Source: G963668655 sp963668655 (GTDB lineage Bacteria > Myxococcota_A > SURF-8). Taken from it: a stretch of DNA of 64,000 nt. The stretch is taken from contig CAXXPQ010000005.1 in the NCBI GenBank assembly GCA_963668655.2, forward strand, positions 124,001-188,000, in the 5' to 3' direction. Position 1 is the first letter of the stretch. Each line of letters begins with the position of its first letter. The notes beneath the pieces were generated by a model, which made no database searches, was not told where the DNA came from, and saw nothing but the letters and a program-made list of their open reading frames with translations. Made by a program: the position numbers and the translations under genes. Below are positions 25,021 through 33,480 of this stretch, one piece after another.

Positions 25021-26793
25021 ATGATCGACAGCACCAGCCCACTGCTGATTCTTGCAATCGTTCTCGCGGGCGGCGTGATCTGCGGCGCCATCGCCAATCG
25101 CATGCATCTTCCTTCCGTAACCGGCCAGATTCTTTATGGAATTCTGATCGGTCCCTCCGCATTGGGATTGTTTCCCATGGGAGCGGTTCACGATCTCCTT
25201 CCCATCACGCAGTTCGCTCTCGGTCTGATTGCCGTTTCCGTGGGCAGCCACCTGAACTTCCGCAAACTGGGCAACGCCTATAAAAGATTGGGACTTTTGC
25301 TGCTCTTCGAGTCCGTTCTGACGCCGCTTCTTGTCTTTTCCACCCTGATGCTGATTCCCGGAATTTCCTGGACGCTGGCCCTTTTGCTTGGCGTCATGGC
25401 CATTTCCACCGCGCCCGCCACCATCCTGGCCATCGTACGGGAGACCCGCGCCAAGGGAATCCTGGTGAAGACGCTCATGGCCGCCGTGGCGCTGAACAAT
25501 ATCGCCTGTATTTTTCTTTTCGAAATCGCCCACGTTTCCGTACGGGCGTATCTGGATCCGGAACTGAGCCACACCGCCCGGGACATGATCCTGGTGCCGT
25601 TGGGGCAGCTTTTGGGGTCCATTCTCATCGGAAGCGGAATCGGACTCGTGCTGGTTCTGGTCACGCGCAAGGTGCTGCGCCGGGACAAACTGGCCAGCGC
25701 CTCGATCATCGCCATTCTGCTGACCCTCGGCCTCGCCCATCATTTCGGAATCTCTACGCTTTTTTCCTCCCTGATTCTGGGAATGACCCTTGCAAACCTC
25801 GCGCCCGACAAGGAAAACATCGGGCACACCGTCTTCGATAACCTGGAAAACGCCCTGTTCGCCATCTTCTTCACAGCGGCTGGAATGGAACTGGATCTGG
25901 CCTATGTCCTCACGGGCGGATTGCTGGCCTTGCTGGTGGTAGGGCTCCGAACGGCGGGAAAGGTGGCCTCGGCCGGGATCGCCATGAAGATCGCGGGGGA
26001 AACGAAGCGTCTTAGTCGGAACCTGGGTCTGGCGCTGGTTCCCCAGGCGGGCATCGCCGTGGGTCTGATTCTGCTGGTCCAGAAGGATCCGGCCTTCCGG
26101 GAGATTCGCGACCTTTTATTGGCGGTGGGCCTGACCTCCGTGCTGCTGAACGAGATCATCGGACCGATTCTCGCGCGGTTCGCTTTGAAGAACACCGGTG
26201 AAATCGGCCAGGACCGCGCGCGTCTGATCGACTTCCTGCACGAAGAAAACATTACCACGGCCCTGAATGGAGAGACGAAAGAGGAAGCCATCGCCCAACT
26301 GACGGATCTTCTCATTCACTCCAACAATCTGAACATCGATCGGGACCGTTTGATGAATTCCGTATTGAACCGGGAACGGGAGTTCTCCACCTGCATCGGT
26401 TCCGGGCTGGCGATTCCTCATGGGTTACTGGAAAAGGGGGATCGGATCTACGGCGCCATGGGCATCAGCCGCAAGGGACTGAATCTGGAGACGCCGGACG
26501 GCCAGCCGGTGCACTGCATGGTGCTGCTGGCCACGCCGAAGACCCAGCGAGATCGTCACCTGGAAGTGCTGGCCGCGCTGGCGCGCACCTTCGGCAACAA
26601 TCACAGCCTGCGAAATCTGCTGTACAACGCGAAAACGCCCTCCCGCGCCTGTTATATTCTCACGGCGGAGGAATTCATCGATATGAACTATTTTCTGGAT
26701 GAAAACAAGCGGACGCCCCCCTGCGAGACCTGTGGATCGCCGGACGGGAAGGGGCCGAGAAAGCCTTCTCCGCTGAAACCGAAGGAATTTTGA
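25021..26793 (+). CDS. CPA2-type cation/proton antiporter fused to a PTS EIIA (EIIA-Ntr-like) domain
   Basis: 590 aa. Residues about 5-385 contain 11-12 hydrophobic segments with GQILYGILIGPSALGLF and FFTAAGMELDL, as in Na+/H+ exchangers of the CPA2 group. Residues about 395-545 form an EIIA-type domain with the phosphorylatable histidine in SGLAIPHG (His467). A Cys pair (CETC) and a Pro-rich tail end the protein. Known antiporter-EIIA fusions couple transport to PTS phosphorylation state; here that is inferred. GAGGG precedes the ATG. Confidence 0.88.
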   Translation: MIDSTSPLLILAIVLAGGVICGAIANRMHLPSVTGQILYGILIGPSALGLFPMGAVHDLLPITQFALGLIAVSVGSHLNFRKLGNAYKRLGLLLLFESVLTPLLVFSTLMLIPGISWTLALLLGVMAISTAPATILAIVRETRAKGILVKTLMAAVALNNIACIFLFEIAHVSVRAYLDPELSHTARDMILVPLGQLLGSILIGSGIGLVLVLVTRKVLRRDKLASASIIAILLTLGLAHHFGISTLFSSLILGMTLANLAPDKENIGHTVFDNLENALFAIFFTAAGMELDLAYVLTGGLLALLVVGLRTAGKVASAGIAMKIAGETKRLSRNLGLALVPQAGIAVGLILLVQKDPAFREIRDLLLAVGLTSVLLNEIIGPILARFALKNTGEIGQDRARLIDFLHEENITTALNGETKEEAIAQLTDLLIHSNNLNIDRDRLMNSVLNREREFSTCIGSGLAIPHGLLEKGDRIYGAMGISRKGLNLETPDGQPVHCMVLLATPKTQRDRHLEVLAALARTFGNNHSLRNLLYNAKTPSRACYILTAEEFIDMNYFLDENKRTPPCETCGSPDGKGPRKPSPLKPKEF

Positions 26794-26844
26794 ATCGAAT
26801 TCGCATTTCAACCACGCAACATTCACGTACGGAAGGGAACGGAA

Positions 26845-27138
26845 ATGATTCGTCACGTTGTTTTGATCCGGTTTCGGGATGACTCGCCGGAAACGGCCAT
26901 TGATGATCTGGTGGCCGGTTTAAAGGCGCTTCCGCCCAAGGTTCCGGAGATCAAGAGCTACGAAGTGGGCGTGGACATCGCTCACGGCCAGAACAGCGCC
27001 CAGGTCTGCCTGGTGTCCGATTTCGAGGATATGGACGCCCTGGAACGCTACCGAATCCATCCCGACCATCGTGAGGTGGTGGATCGCCTGATTCTTCCGT
27101 ACCTGAACGAGATCACGGCGGCGGACTACGAACGCTGA
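26845..27138 (+). CDS. Dabb (stress-responsive alpha/beta barrel) protein
   Basis: 97 aa. IRHVVLIRFRDD at the N-terminus, YEVGVDIAHG in the middle, and YRIHPDHREVVDRLILPYL are typical of the Dabb fold, a ferredoxin-like dimer. Bacterial members have no settled function. GGAAGGGAACGG precedes the ATG. Confidence 0.9.
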   Translation: MIRHVVLIRFRDDSPETAIDDLVAGLKALPPKVPEIKSYEVGVDIAHGQNSAQVCLVSDFEDMDALERYRIHPDHREVVDRLILPYLNEITAADYER

Positions 27139-27216
27139 GAATTCGACGTATGTTGGAGTTTTCCGAATAGGCGTTTCGTCCGACAGAGGACCGGCGAAGA
27201 TGTAGTCGGAATCTGA

Positions 27217-28197
27217 TTATAGATGCACCACCCGGCCCGTTTTGGCGGAAGTTCGGAGCGCGTCCAGCGCGTTCATGTTGCCCACGGCGTCGGAAATAGA
27301 CCAGCGGGCGGGTTTCTCGCCCCTGCAAGCGGCGACGAAATCCGATACCTGCCAACCGTAGGCGTTCCCTCCCAGCGCGGGAATGATCCGATCCGCTTCT
27401 TCATGGCGTTTGAGCACAATGCGTGCTTCCGTTTCTCCGGGATGCCAGGGGTTCTCCAGAACCAGAATGCCGGTTTCGCCATGGATTTCCGCCCGGTGGT
27501 GTTCCGCGCTTTCGATTCCCGTCTGGAAGGTCGCCAGCACTCCCGTTGGAAATTGCATTGTTCCCGTCAGGGTTCGATCCACCGTGTCGAAACGGGCGAA
27601 GGCCGAAACCGCTACGGGCTCGCATCCGGCGATCATGCGCGAGAAATGAACGCAATAACCGCCCACATCCATCAGGGCTCCGCCTCCCAATCCCGCCGAA
27701 TCCACGATGGAATCGTCCTCGTCCAACATGAAAGTGAACTGGCTGTGCAAGGTGACGGGCTTGCCGATCAATCCGTCGGCGATACAGGTTTCCAGCCGGG
27801 AATAAACCGGATGGTGCCGATACATATACGCTTCCACCACCAGTTTTTTCGTTTTCACCGCCACTTCGGCGACATATTCCGCCTCCTCGCCGTCCAGGGT
27901 CAGAGGTTTTTCGCAAAGAACATGATATCCGGCCTCCAGAGCGCGAACGGTCCAGGGGGCGTGCAGACTATTGGGGAGCGGCAGATAAACGCCGTCCACG
28001 CATCCCGATTCCAGAAGCGCGTCGTAGCTGGAGAAAAAGCGAGGAATTCCATAACGCTTCGCCCATTCCCGGGCTTTTGCGGCGTCTCGGCTGGCAATCG
28101 CCTCCAGGGTGCTTGCGGAATTCTGCAAAATGGCGGGAATCATGGTTTCGCAGATGGAAGCCGTTCCAAGAATACCCCATCGGAAACGTCGAGTCAT
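27217..28197 (-). CDS. Gfo/Idh/MocA family NAD(P)-dependent oxidoreductase
   Basis: 326 aa. Rossmann fold with FRWGILGTASI at the N-terminus, CEKPLTLDGEEA near residue 95 (the E-K-P motif), and a C-terminal domain with GGGALMDVGGYCVHFSRMI carrying the D-x-G-x-Y-x-x-H-like substrate-site residues. The family oxidises sugars, inositols or related alcohols. GGAGGATGAACC precedes the ATG on the minus strand. It is convergent with the Dabb gene and stands alone; the substrate is unknown. Confidence 0.88.
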   Translation of the reverse strand: MTRRFRWGILGTASICETMIPAILQNSASTLEAIASRDAAKAREWAKRYGIPRFFSSYDALLESGCVDGVYLPLPNSLHAPWTVRALEAGYHVLCEKPLTLDGEEAEYVAEVAVKTKKLVVEAYMYRHHPVYSRLETCIADGLIGKPVTLHSQFTFMLDEDDSIVDSAGLGGGALMDVGGYCVHFSRMIAGCEPVAVSAFARFDTVDRTLTGTMQFPTGVLATFQTGIESAEHHRAEIHGETGILVLENPWHPGETEARIVLKRHEEADRIIPALGGNAYGWQVSDFVAACRGEKPARWSISDAVGNMNALDALRTSAKTGRVVHL

Positions 28198-28511
28198 GGT
28201 TCATCCTCCGGGTGGATCGCGTGTTGACTGTGTATCATGAAATCCTGACGGGCGAAAGGAAATCGCTTCGAATTTCCCCGTCAATCGGTTGATGATCCCC
28301 GAAATCATCGAAGTTTGCCGGCAAACTGAAGAAAAAACGGGGCATGGCGTTTGGCGTCTCACATGCGCGTCTTTGGTGGTTTTTACTGGAGGATATTCCA
28401 ACCTTATGATTTCACTTGCCATTCGCTTTGTGTTCGGATAGGATTCAAGATAGGTTGAACCTGGGGACCGAAGCCATCCGGAACGATCCGGATTAGATTT
28501 GGAGAATTGTC
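28198..28511. other. Divergent intergenic region
   Basis: Separates the oxidoreductase and the large Cys-rich lipoprotein. It contains the plus-strand promoter at 28416-28444. No gene was seen. Confidence 0.5.
28416..28444 (+). promoter_or_regulatory. Sigma-70 promoter of the large Cys-rich lipoprotein gene
   Basis: TTGCCA (28416-28421), 17 nt spacer, TAGGAT (28439-28444), 5/6 and 4/6 matches, 67 nt upstream of the start codon. Confidence 0.55.
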
Positions 28512-30641
28512 ATGAAACGCTTGATTCAAGGATTTGGGGGAATTCTGGCGGTGTTGCTGCTGGTGGCCTGCGCGGAAGACGACGCGGCGCAATCCATTTC
28601 CTGCACCGGAGACTCGGACTGTCCGACCGGACAGTTCTGTGACAACGGAACCTGCGCCCCCGAGGATTCGAATACGGACGGTGACGGATACGTGCCTCCC
28701 GACGGCGACGGCGCCGTTCCGGAATGTTACGAAAACTTCGACTGCGACCCGGGATTGATCTGTAAGAACGGAAAATGCGTGATCCCCGGAAGCGGCGACG
28801 AAGACGACGATACGGAAGTCCCCACGGACGGCGATGACTCCCCCACCGATGGAGACGACGACGCCATCGACGGAGACGATGATTCCACCGATGAGGACAA
28901 CGCCCCCCAGCCCTGTCAGAGCAACGCCGATTGTGACGATGGATTTTATTGCAATGGAACGGAGACCTGCGGCCTCGGATCGGTGTGCTCGCCGGGCGTG
29001 CCTCCATGCGATGACCAGGTGGCCTGTACGGAGAATCGCTGCGACGAGGACAGCGACACCTGCTTCTACGTGGCGGACCACACGCGCTGCGATAACGGCA
29101 ACCAATGCGACGGCACGGAAACCTGCGATGAAACGCTGGGCTGTCAGACCGGCGAAGCTCCGGTCTGTGACGATGAAACGGACTGCACGCTGGATCGATG
29201 CGATCCGGTAGAGGGCTGCGTCTATCAGCCGGATCACTCCCTATGCGAAGATTCCACGGATTGCAATGAGGATCTCTGCGTCTCCGGCGAAGGCTGCACC
29301 CACCCGACGGTAGCCGGGGCCTGCGATGACTCGGTGGACTGCACGGAGGATTCCTGCCTTTCCGGCCAGGGATGCCGCAACATGCCCGTGGATTCCGCCT
29401 GCAACGACGATATTCACTGCACGATGGACATCTGCCACCCCACCGCCGGATGCGACAATCAAACCACGCACGCACTCTGCGCGGAAGATGAAATGTGCGA
29501 TCCCACGTCGGAAAACGCGGATCCGACCACCGGCTGCAAGCTGCGTCCCCAATGCGAAACGGACCCGGATTGCGATGACGGACGCTGGTGCAACGGTGTG
29601 GAAACCTGCGTGGATCAGATCTGCATTCCAGGTACATCCATCGATTGCGCCGACACGGTGGACTGCACCAACGACATCTGCAACGACGACCTGGACATCT
29701 GTATGAATCTGCCCGACAACGGCTTCTGTTCGGACAGCAATCCCTGCAACGGCGAGGAAGTCTGCCATGCCACGGACGGATGCCAGGCGGGAACACCCAT
29801 CGACTGCAACGACGGTTTCGATTGCACCTCGGATTCCTGCCAAGATGGCGTTGGCTGCCAGTATATTCCCGACGACGATCTTTGCGCCGGGGATCTGGTC
29901 TGCGAGGTAGGGGTCGGATGCACGGACCCGCCGGAATGTTACAACGACAATGACTGCGACGACGGAAACGTCTGCAACGGCATCGAAATCTGTGTGAACG
30001 GCGAGTGTGAGCCCGGCCCGGACTATTGCGAACAGTTCCTGACGGGAAATCACGATCGGGTGAACTGCACCACCGAATGCGTATTCTCCTGTGAAAATCA
30101 ATATGTGGATTGCAACAACGATCTGGGAAATCCCAACGGAAACGGTTGCGAACGGCACATCCCGCCGATGACTTTCGGTCAGAACAATCCGGTCACCGGA
30201 AACACCTGCACCGGCGGCGCGAACAACCTGAACGGATATTCGTGCAGCAGTTATCCCAGCCAGATGGGCTACGACATGGTTTACCAGTGGACGGCCACCG
30301 CCAGCGACCGCCTCTACGCCGGCGTTGAGGCCACGGGCAGCGGACTGGATCCGGACATCTTCATCCTCACGGACGCCTGCAACCCGAATTCCGCCTTCGC
30401 CTGCGACGCCGCCAGCGGGGAAAGCTATACGGATTTCAACGTAACCTCGGGAACCACCTATTATTTCGTGGTCGATGCCCTGGGAAGCGACGAATGCGGG
30501 GGATTCCGAATGGGAATCGAATGGTACGACAACGTAAGTTGCGAAACCACGGGAAATCGCCACATGACGACATTCCTGTTCGTCTTCCTGATGATCGCCG
30601 GATTCGGCTTGTTGGCGTTTCGCAGGAAAACGAAAGCGTAG
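28512..30641 (+). CDS. Large Cys-rich repeat lipoprotein with C-terminal membrane anchor
   Basis: 709 aa. Lipobox L-V-A-C (Cys20). A linker with D-G-D/D-G-D-D units (about residues 95-135) leads into about ten Cys-rich repeats. They have two alternating patterns: C-D-D-G-x-x-C-N-G-x-E-x-C, and C-D-D-x-x-D-C-T-x-D-x-C followed by G-C. Such repeats are common in Myxococcota surface proteins. Residues about 545-670 look like a pre-peptidase or jelly-roll domain (YQWTATASDRLY, GTTYYFVVDALG). The last 25 residues are a hydrophobic segment followed by F-R-R-K-T-K-A, like MYXO-CTERM sorting tails. A Cys is present a few residues before the hydrophobic segment. Two anchors on one protein is unusual. 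GGAG precedes the ATG. Confidence 0.85.
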   Translation: MKRLIQGFGGILAVLLLVACAEDDAAQSISCTGDSDCPTGQFCDNGTCAPEDSNTDGDGYVPPDGDGAVPECYENFDCDPGLICKNGKCVIPGSGDEDDDTEVPTDGDDSPTDGDDDAIDGDDDSTDEDNAPQPCQSNADCDDGFYCNGTETCGLGSVCSPGVPPCDDQVACTENRCDEDSDTCFYVADHTRCDNGNQCDGTETCDETLGCQTGEAPVCDDETDCTLDRCDPVEGCVYQPDHSLCEDSTDCNEDLCVSGEGCTHPTVAGACDDSVDCTEDSCLSGQGCRNMPVDSACNDDIHCTMDICHPTAGCDNQTTHALCAEDEMCDPTSENADPTTGCKLRPQCETDPDCDDGRWCNGVETCVDQICIPGTSIDCADTVDCTNDICNDDLDICMNLPDNGFCSDSNPCNGEEVCHATDGCQAGTPIDCNDGFDCTSDSCQDGVGCQYIPDDDLCAGDLVCEVGVGCTDPPECYNDNDCDDGNVCNGIEICVNGECEPGPDYCEQFLTGNHDRVNCTTECVFSCENQYVDCNNDLGNPNGNGCERHIPPMTFGQNNPVTGNTCTGGANNLNGYSCSSYPSQMGYDMVYQWTATASDRLYAGVEATGSGLDPDIFILTDACNPNSAFACDAASGESYTDFNVTSGTTYYFVVDALGSDECGGFRMGIEWYDNVSCETTGNRHMTTFLFVFLMIAGFGLLAFRRKTKA

Positions 30642-30658
30642 CCATTCTTTACCTATCG

Positions 30659-30707
30659 GGCCGCGGAACGGGAACGATTTCGAAGAAAGAATCGTTTCCG
30701 GGCGGCC
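30659..30707 (+). repeat. Two-tier stem-loop after the Cys-rich lipoprotein gene
   Basis: Outer stem GGCCGC / GCGGCC and inner stem GGGAACGATT / AATCGTTTCC (one G-T), 10-nt loop, starting 17 nt after the stop codon. It is not followed by a T run, so it is a stabilising 3' structure or a Rho-assisted stop rather than a classical terminator. Confidence 0.5.
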
Positions 30708-30742
30708 GGGCCGAGAGCGTGATGCGGCGCGAGAATCCGAAT

Positions 30743-30771
30743 TTGCATAAGCGCCCCTCTTGCTCTATAAT
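30743..30771 (+). promoter_or_regulatory. Sigma-70 promoter of the AmgK-MurU pair
   Basis: TTGCAT (30743-30748), 17 nt spacer, perfect TATAAT (30766-30771). It leaves a leader of about 200 nt. Confidence 0.7.
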
Positions 30772-30977
30772 CGAAGAGAACGAACCCGCCGCCTTGGCGA
30801 TTCGTATCTGTAGAACGACCAACGAATAGCTGAAACGAACCCATCCAAGGAACCGGGCGCGGGGCCTTTCCGCAGGATGTGCGTTTTCAAAGACGAGGAA
30901 ACGGCCTGCCGAGTCCGTCACCCGGCCGAAAAGGGTAGGGCGAGACGGTTCGAAGGCCGTACAACATGGAGGGATGC

Positions 30978-32042
30978 ATGACGATGAACGATCTCATCTC
31001 TCCCTACTTGCGGAAGATTGTCAGGCAGGGAGATCTTCCACCGTTTACGGTGGAGAAAATGGTTGGGGACGCCTCCAACCGCGAATATTTTCGTGTGAAA
31101 CTCGGGGCGGATTCATCGCTGAAGAGCCTGGTCATGATGAAATTCAACCCGGAAAACGCCTATCATTCGGAGGAGGCGTCCGACTCCTCAAGAAAGCCGA
31201 AACGATTCGCCTTCACGGACGTTCTTGGTTACCTGGACTCCAACGGCATCCGTGTGCCCCATCTGTACGCTTCCGATGTCCCCAAGGGCGTGCTTTTTCT
31301 GGAGGATCTGGGAGACACGCAGATGTTTTCCCTTGTCGATGGGGCCGATCGCGAAGCCCGCCGCTCCTGGTATCGGAACGCGGTGGATACACTGGTGGAA
31401 TTCCAGCAGACGCGGGGGCGGCGGACGGCGATGGATTGCATCGCTTTCGGCCGGGAATTCGACTACGACCTGCTCATGTGGGAGTTCGAGCACTACACGG
31501 AATGGGGCATCGAGCACGATCTCGGCAAGAAGATCGATGAAGAGGACCAGCGCGTAATTCGAGAGAATTTCAATCGAATCACGAGGGAGTTGCTGAGGTT
31601 GCCCAAAGTTCTGGTTCATCGGGATTATCAGAGCCGGAACATCATGGTGCAGAACGGTAAAATCGTGCTGATCGACTTCCAGGACGCCCTTTTAGGGCCC
31701 TGGCCGTACGATCTCGTAGCGCTTTTGCGGGATTCTTATGTCGTTCTATCCGACGAACTTGTCGATGAGATGATGTCCTATTATCTGGATCGCGTGGAGG
31801 AATCCACCGGACATCGCCTGGACCGCGACTATTTCCAACGCGCCTTCCTATTGCAGACCATACAAAGAAAACTTAAGGATTCCGGACGTTTCGTGTTCAT
31901 CGACCGGGTGAAGAAGAATCCGTCTTTTCTGCCTTACATCCCGGATAGCCTGGCCTATGTACGCTGGGCGTTTTCCCGATTGGAAGGCGTTGAGAAACTG
32001 GCCGAACGGCTTGGGAAATACGAAGAAAGGCTGCTCCCATGA
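30978..32042 (+). CDS. amgK: AmgK-like aminosugar kinase (aminoglycoside phosphotransferase fold)
   Basis: 354 aa. AmgK phosphorylates the anomeric position of N-acetylmuramic acid or GlcNAc in cell-wall recycling. Seen: GDASNREYFRV (nucleotide loop), the catalytic LVHRDYQSRNIMV, and LIDFQDALLGPWPYDLVALLRDSY. The ATG at 30978 follows GGAGGG; in-frame ATGs at 30966 and 30984 are possible alternatives. The gene overlaps the nucleotidyltransferase gene by 4 nt, the same pairing as amgK-murU of Pseudomonas. Confidence 0.85.
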   Translation: MTMNDLISPYLRKIVRQGDLPPFTVEKMVGDASNREYFRVKLGADSSLKSLVMMKFNPENAYHSEEASDSSRKPKRFAFTDVLGYLDSNGIRVPHLYASDVPKGVLFLEDLGDTQMFSLVDGADREARRSWYRNAVDTLVEFQQTRGRRTAMDCIAFGREFDYDLLMWEFEHYTEWGIEHDLGKKIDEEDQRVIRENFNRITRELLRLPKVLVHRDYQSRNIMVQNGKIVLIDFQDALLGPWPYDLVALLRDSYVVLSDELVDEMMSYYLDRVEESTGHRLDRDYFQRAFLLQTIQRKLKDSGRFVFIDRVKKNPSFLPYIPDSLAYVRWAFSRLEGVEKLAERLGKYEERLLP

Positions 32043-33154
32043 AAGCCATGATTCTCGCCGCCGGGAAGGGTACGCGCCTGCTGCCGTTGACGGAGCAGGT
32101 TCCGAAACCGTTGTTCCCGGTGGCCAATCTGCCCATCATCCGTTACAATATCGAATTTCTCAGTCACTATGGATTCAAGGATATCGTCATCAACCTCTGC
32201 CATCTGCCCAAGAACATCGAGCAGGAACTGGGCGACGGCTCCGTCATGGGCGTCAAAATCACCTACAGCCACGAAACGGAATTGTGGGGCACCGGGGGCG
32301 GCTTGAAGCAGGTCGAATCCTTTTTCCGGGACGAAGAATACTTCGTACTGATGAATGCGGATATCCTGATCGATTGCGATCTGGAGGACGCCATTCACTT
32401 TCATCGGCGGCGGGACGCGGTAGCGACCATGGTCTTGACCCAGGAAGCCAACACCAATGTTTACGGAGCCGTGGAAATCGACGAGAACTTCGCCATCCGG
32501 AACATCGCGGGGCGGATCGAGGATGTCCGGGAAAGCAAGCGGACTCCGGCCGTTTTTACCGGCGTTCACGTTCTGACTCCGAAAGTTTTCGAATACATTC
32601 CTCCCAATATTCATTCCTGTATCAATGAATACGCCTACCCGAAAATGATTACCAATCGGGAGACCGTTCTGGGATATCCCATGGAGGGGTTCTGGGCGGA
32701 CCTGGGGAAGCCGGAAACCTATTACGCCACGAACATGGCTTATCTGGAACGGAAGATCAAGTTCCGGCATTACGATCCGTTGGCTCATTTCACCCTGAAG
32801 CCGGACAAGGAAAAGGCCGAGTTGGCCTGCCTGGGCGAAAACGTGGAACTGGGGGCGGAAATCAGATTCCACCCACCGTTCATCGTCGGCCACAACGTAC
32901 GCCTGGGCGACCGCAGCCAGATCGGTCCCTATGCGATCATCGGAGACGGCTGCCAGATCGGCAAATCGGTGGGCATCTCGGAATCCATCGTGTTCCCCGG
33001 TTCGAAAATAGGCAATCGGCATCGGCTGAATCGAACCATTCTTTCCAGAAAGATCCGAGTGAAAATCCCGGACCATGCGACCAATACGCAGATTCTGAGA
33101 GCCGGCGATCTTCCGCCCAAACCGGAAAAGTCGAGAAAAAAGAAGGAAAAATAA
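32039..33154 (+). CDS. murU: MurU-like sugar-1-phosphate nucleotidyltransferase with left-handed beta-helix tail
   Basis: 371 aa. The N-terminal nucleotidyltransferase domain carries MILAAGKGTRLLPLTEQVPKP and NADILIDCDL. The C-terminal part (about residues 255-350) has hexapeptide-type repeats (ENVELGAEIRFHPPFIVGHNVRLGD and following) and a Lys-rich end. Pseudomonas MurU is about 220 aa and lacks this tail, so this protein may be a GDP- or UDP-sugar pyrophosphorylase relative of different specificity, or regulated by the helix domain. The product is inferred to be a nucleotide sugar for the envelope. Confidence 0.8.
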   Translation: MKAMILAAGKGTRLLPLTEQVPKPLFPVANLPIIRYNIEFLSHYGFKDIVINLCHLPKNIEQELGDGSVMGVKITYSHETELWGTGGGLKQVESFFRDEEYFVLMNADILIDCDLEDAIHFHRRRDAVATMVLTQEANTNVYGAVEIDENFAIRNIAGRIEDVRESKRTPAVFTGVHVLTPKVFEYIPPNIHSCINEYAYPKMITNRETVLGYPMEGFWADLGKPETYYATNMAYLERKIKFRHYDPLAHFTLKPDKEKAELACLGENVELGAEIRFHPPFIVGHNVRLGDRSQIGPYAIIGDGCQIGKSVGISESIVFPGSKIGNRHRLNRTILSRKIRVKIPDHATNTQILRAGDLPPKPEKSRKKKEK

Positions 33155-33480
33155 TCCATCCTTTTTCTTCTTTCCCCAAGAATCATTCCGGATCAGGGCC
33201 GTAGGCCAGGCCAATCGGACAAAGGGAAAGATATATACGTTTTCTTTGCCCTTCGAAGTCCGAACAAACAGAAGAAATTTGCTTTTTCCCGCAAACTCCT
33301 GTAATTACTATGTGTAGAGTGATGATTTCTGTTCCGGGGTTCCGATAACGTTATACACCGTGTCCGGAAAAAGCTGTCCTGACTGAATGAGGACGAGGCA
33401 AAGCAGGCGCGGAGGTATCGCGAGCGGGTCCGGAAAAATACCGGGAAATACGAAACAATCAGACAGCAAGAACGGAGCCG
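33155..33480 (+). other. Intergenic region upstream of the kinase-like fusion gene
   Basis: AT-richer than its surroundings. It contains a 10-bp palindrome ATAACGTTAT at 33345-33354 and a small hairpin GTCCT / AGGAC at 33376-33394. No clear promoter or gene was seen. Confidence 0.4.

Larger units (their letters stand above)
30642..30977 (+). other. Intergenic region with hairpin and promoter
   Basis: Holds a two-tier hairpin just after the lipoprotein gene and a near-consensus promoter for the AmgK-MurU pair. No gene was seen. Confidence 0.6.
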
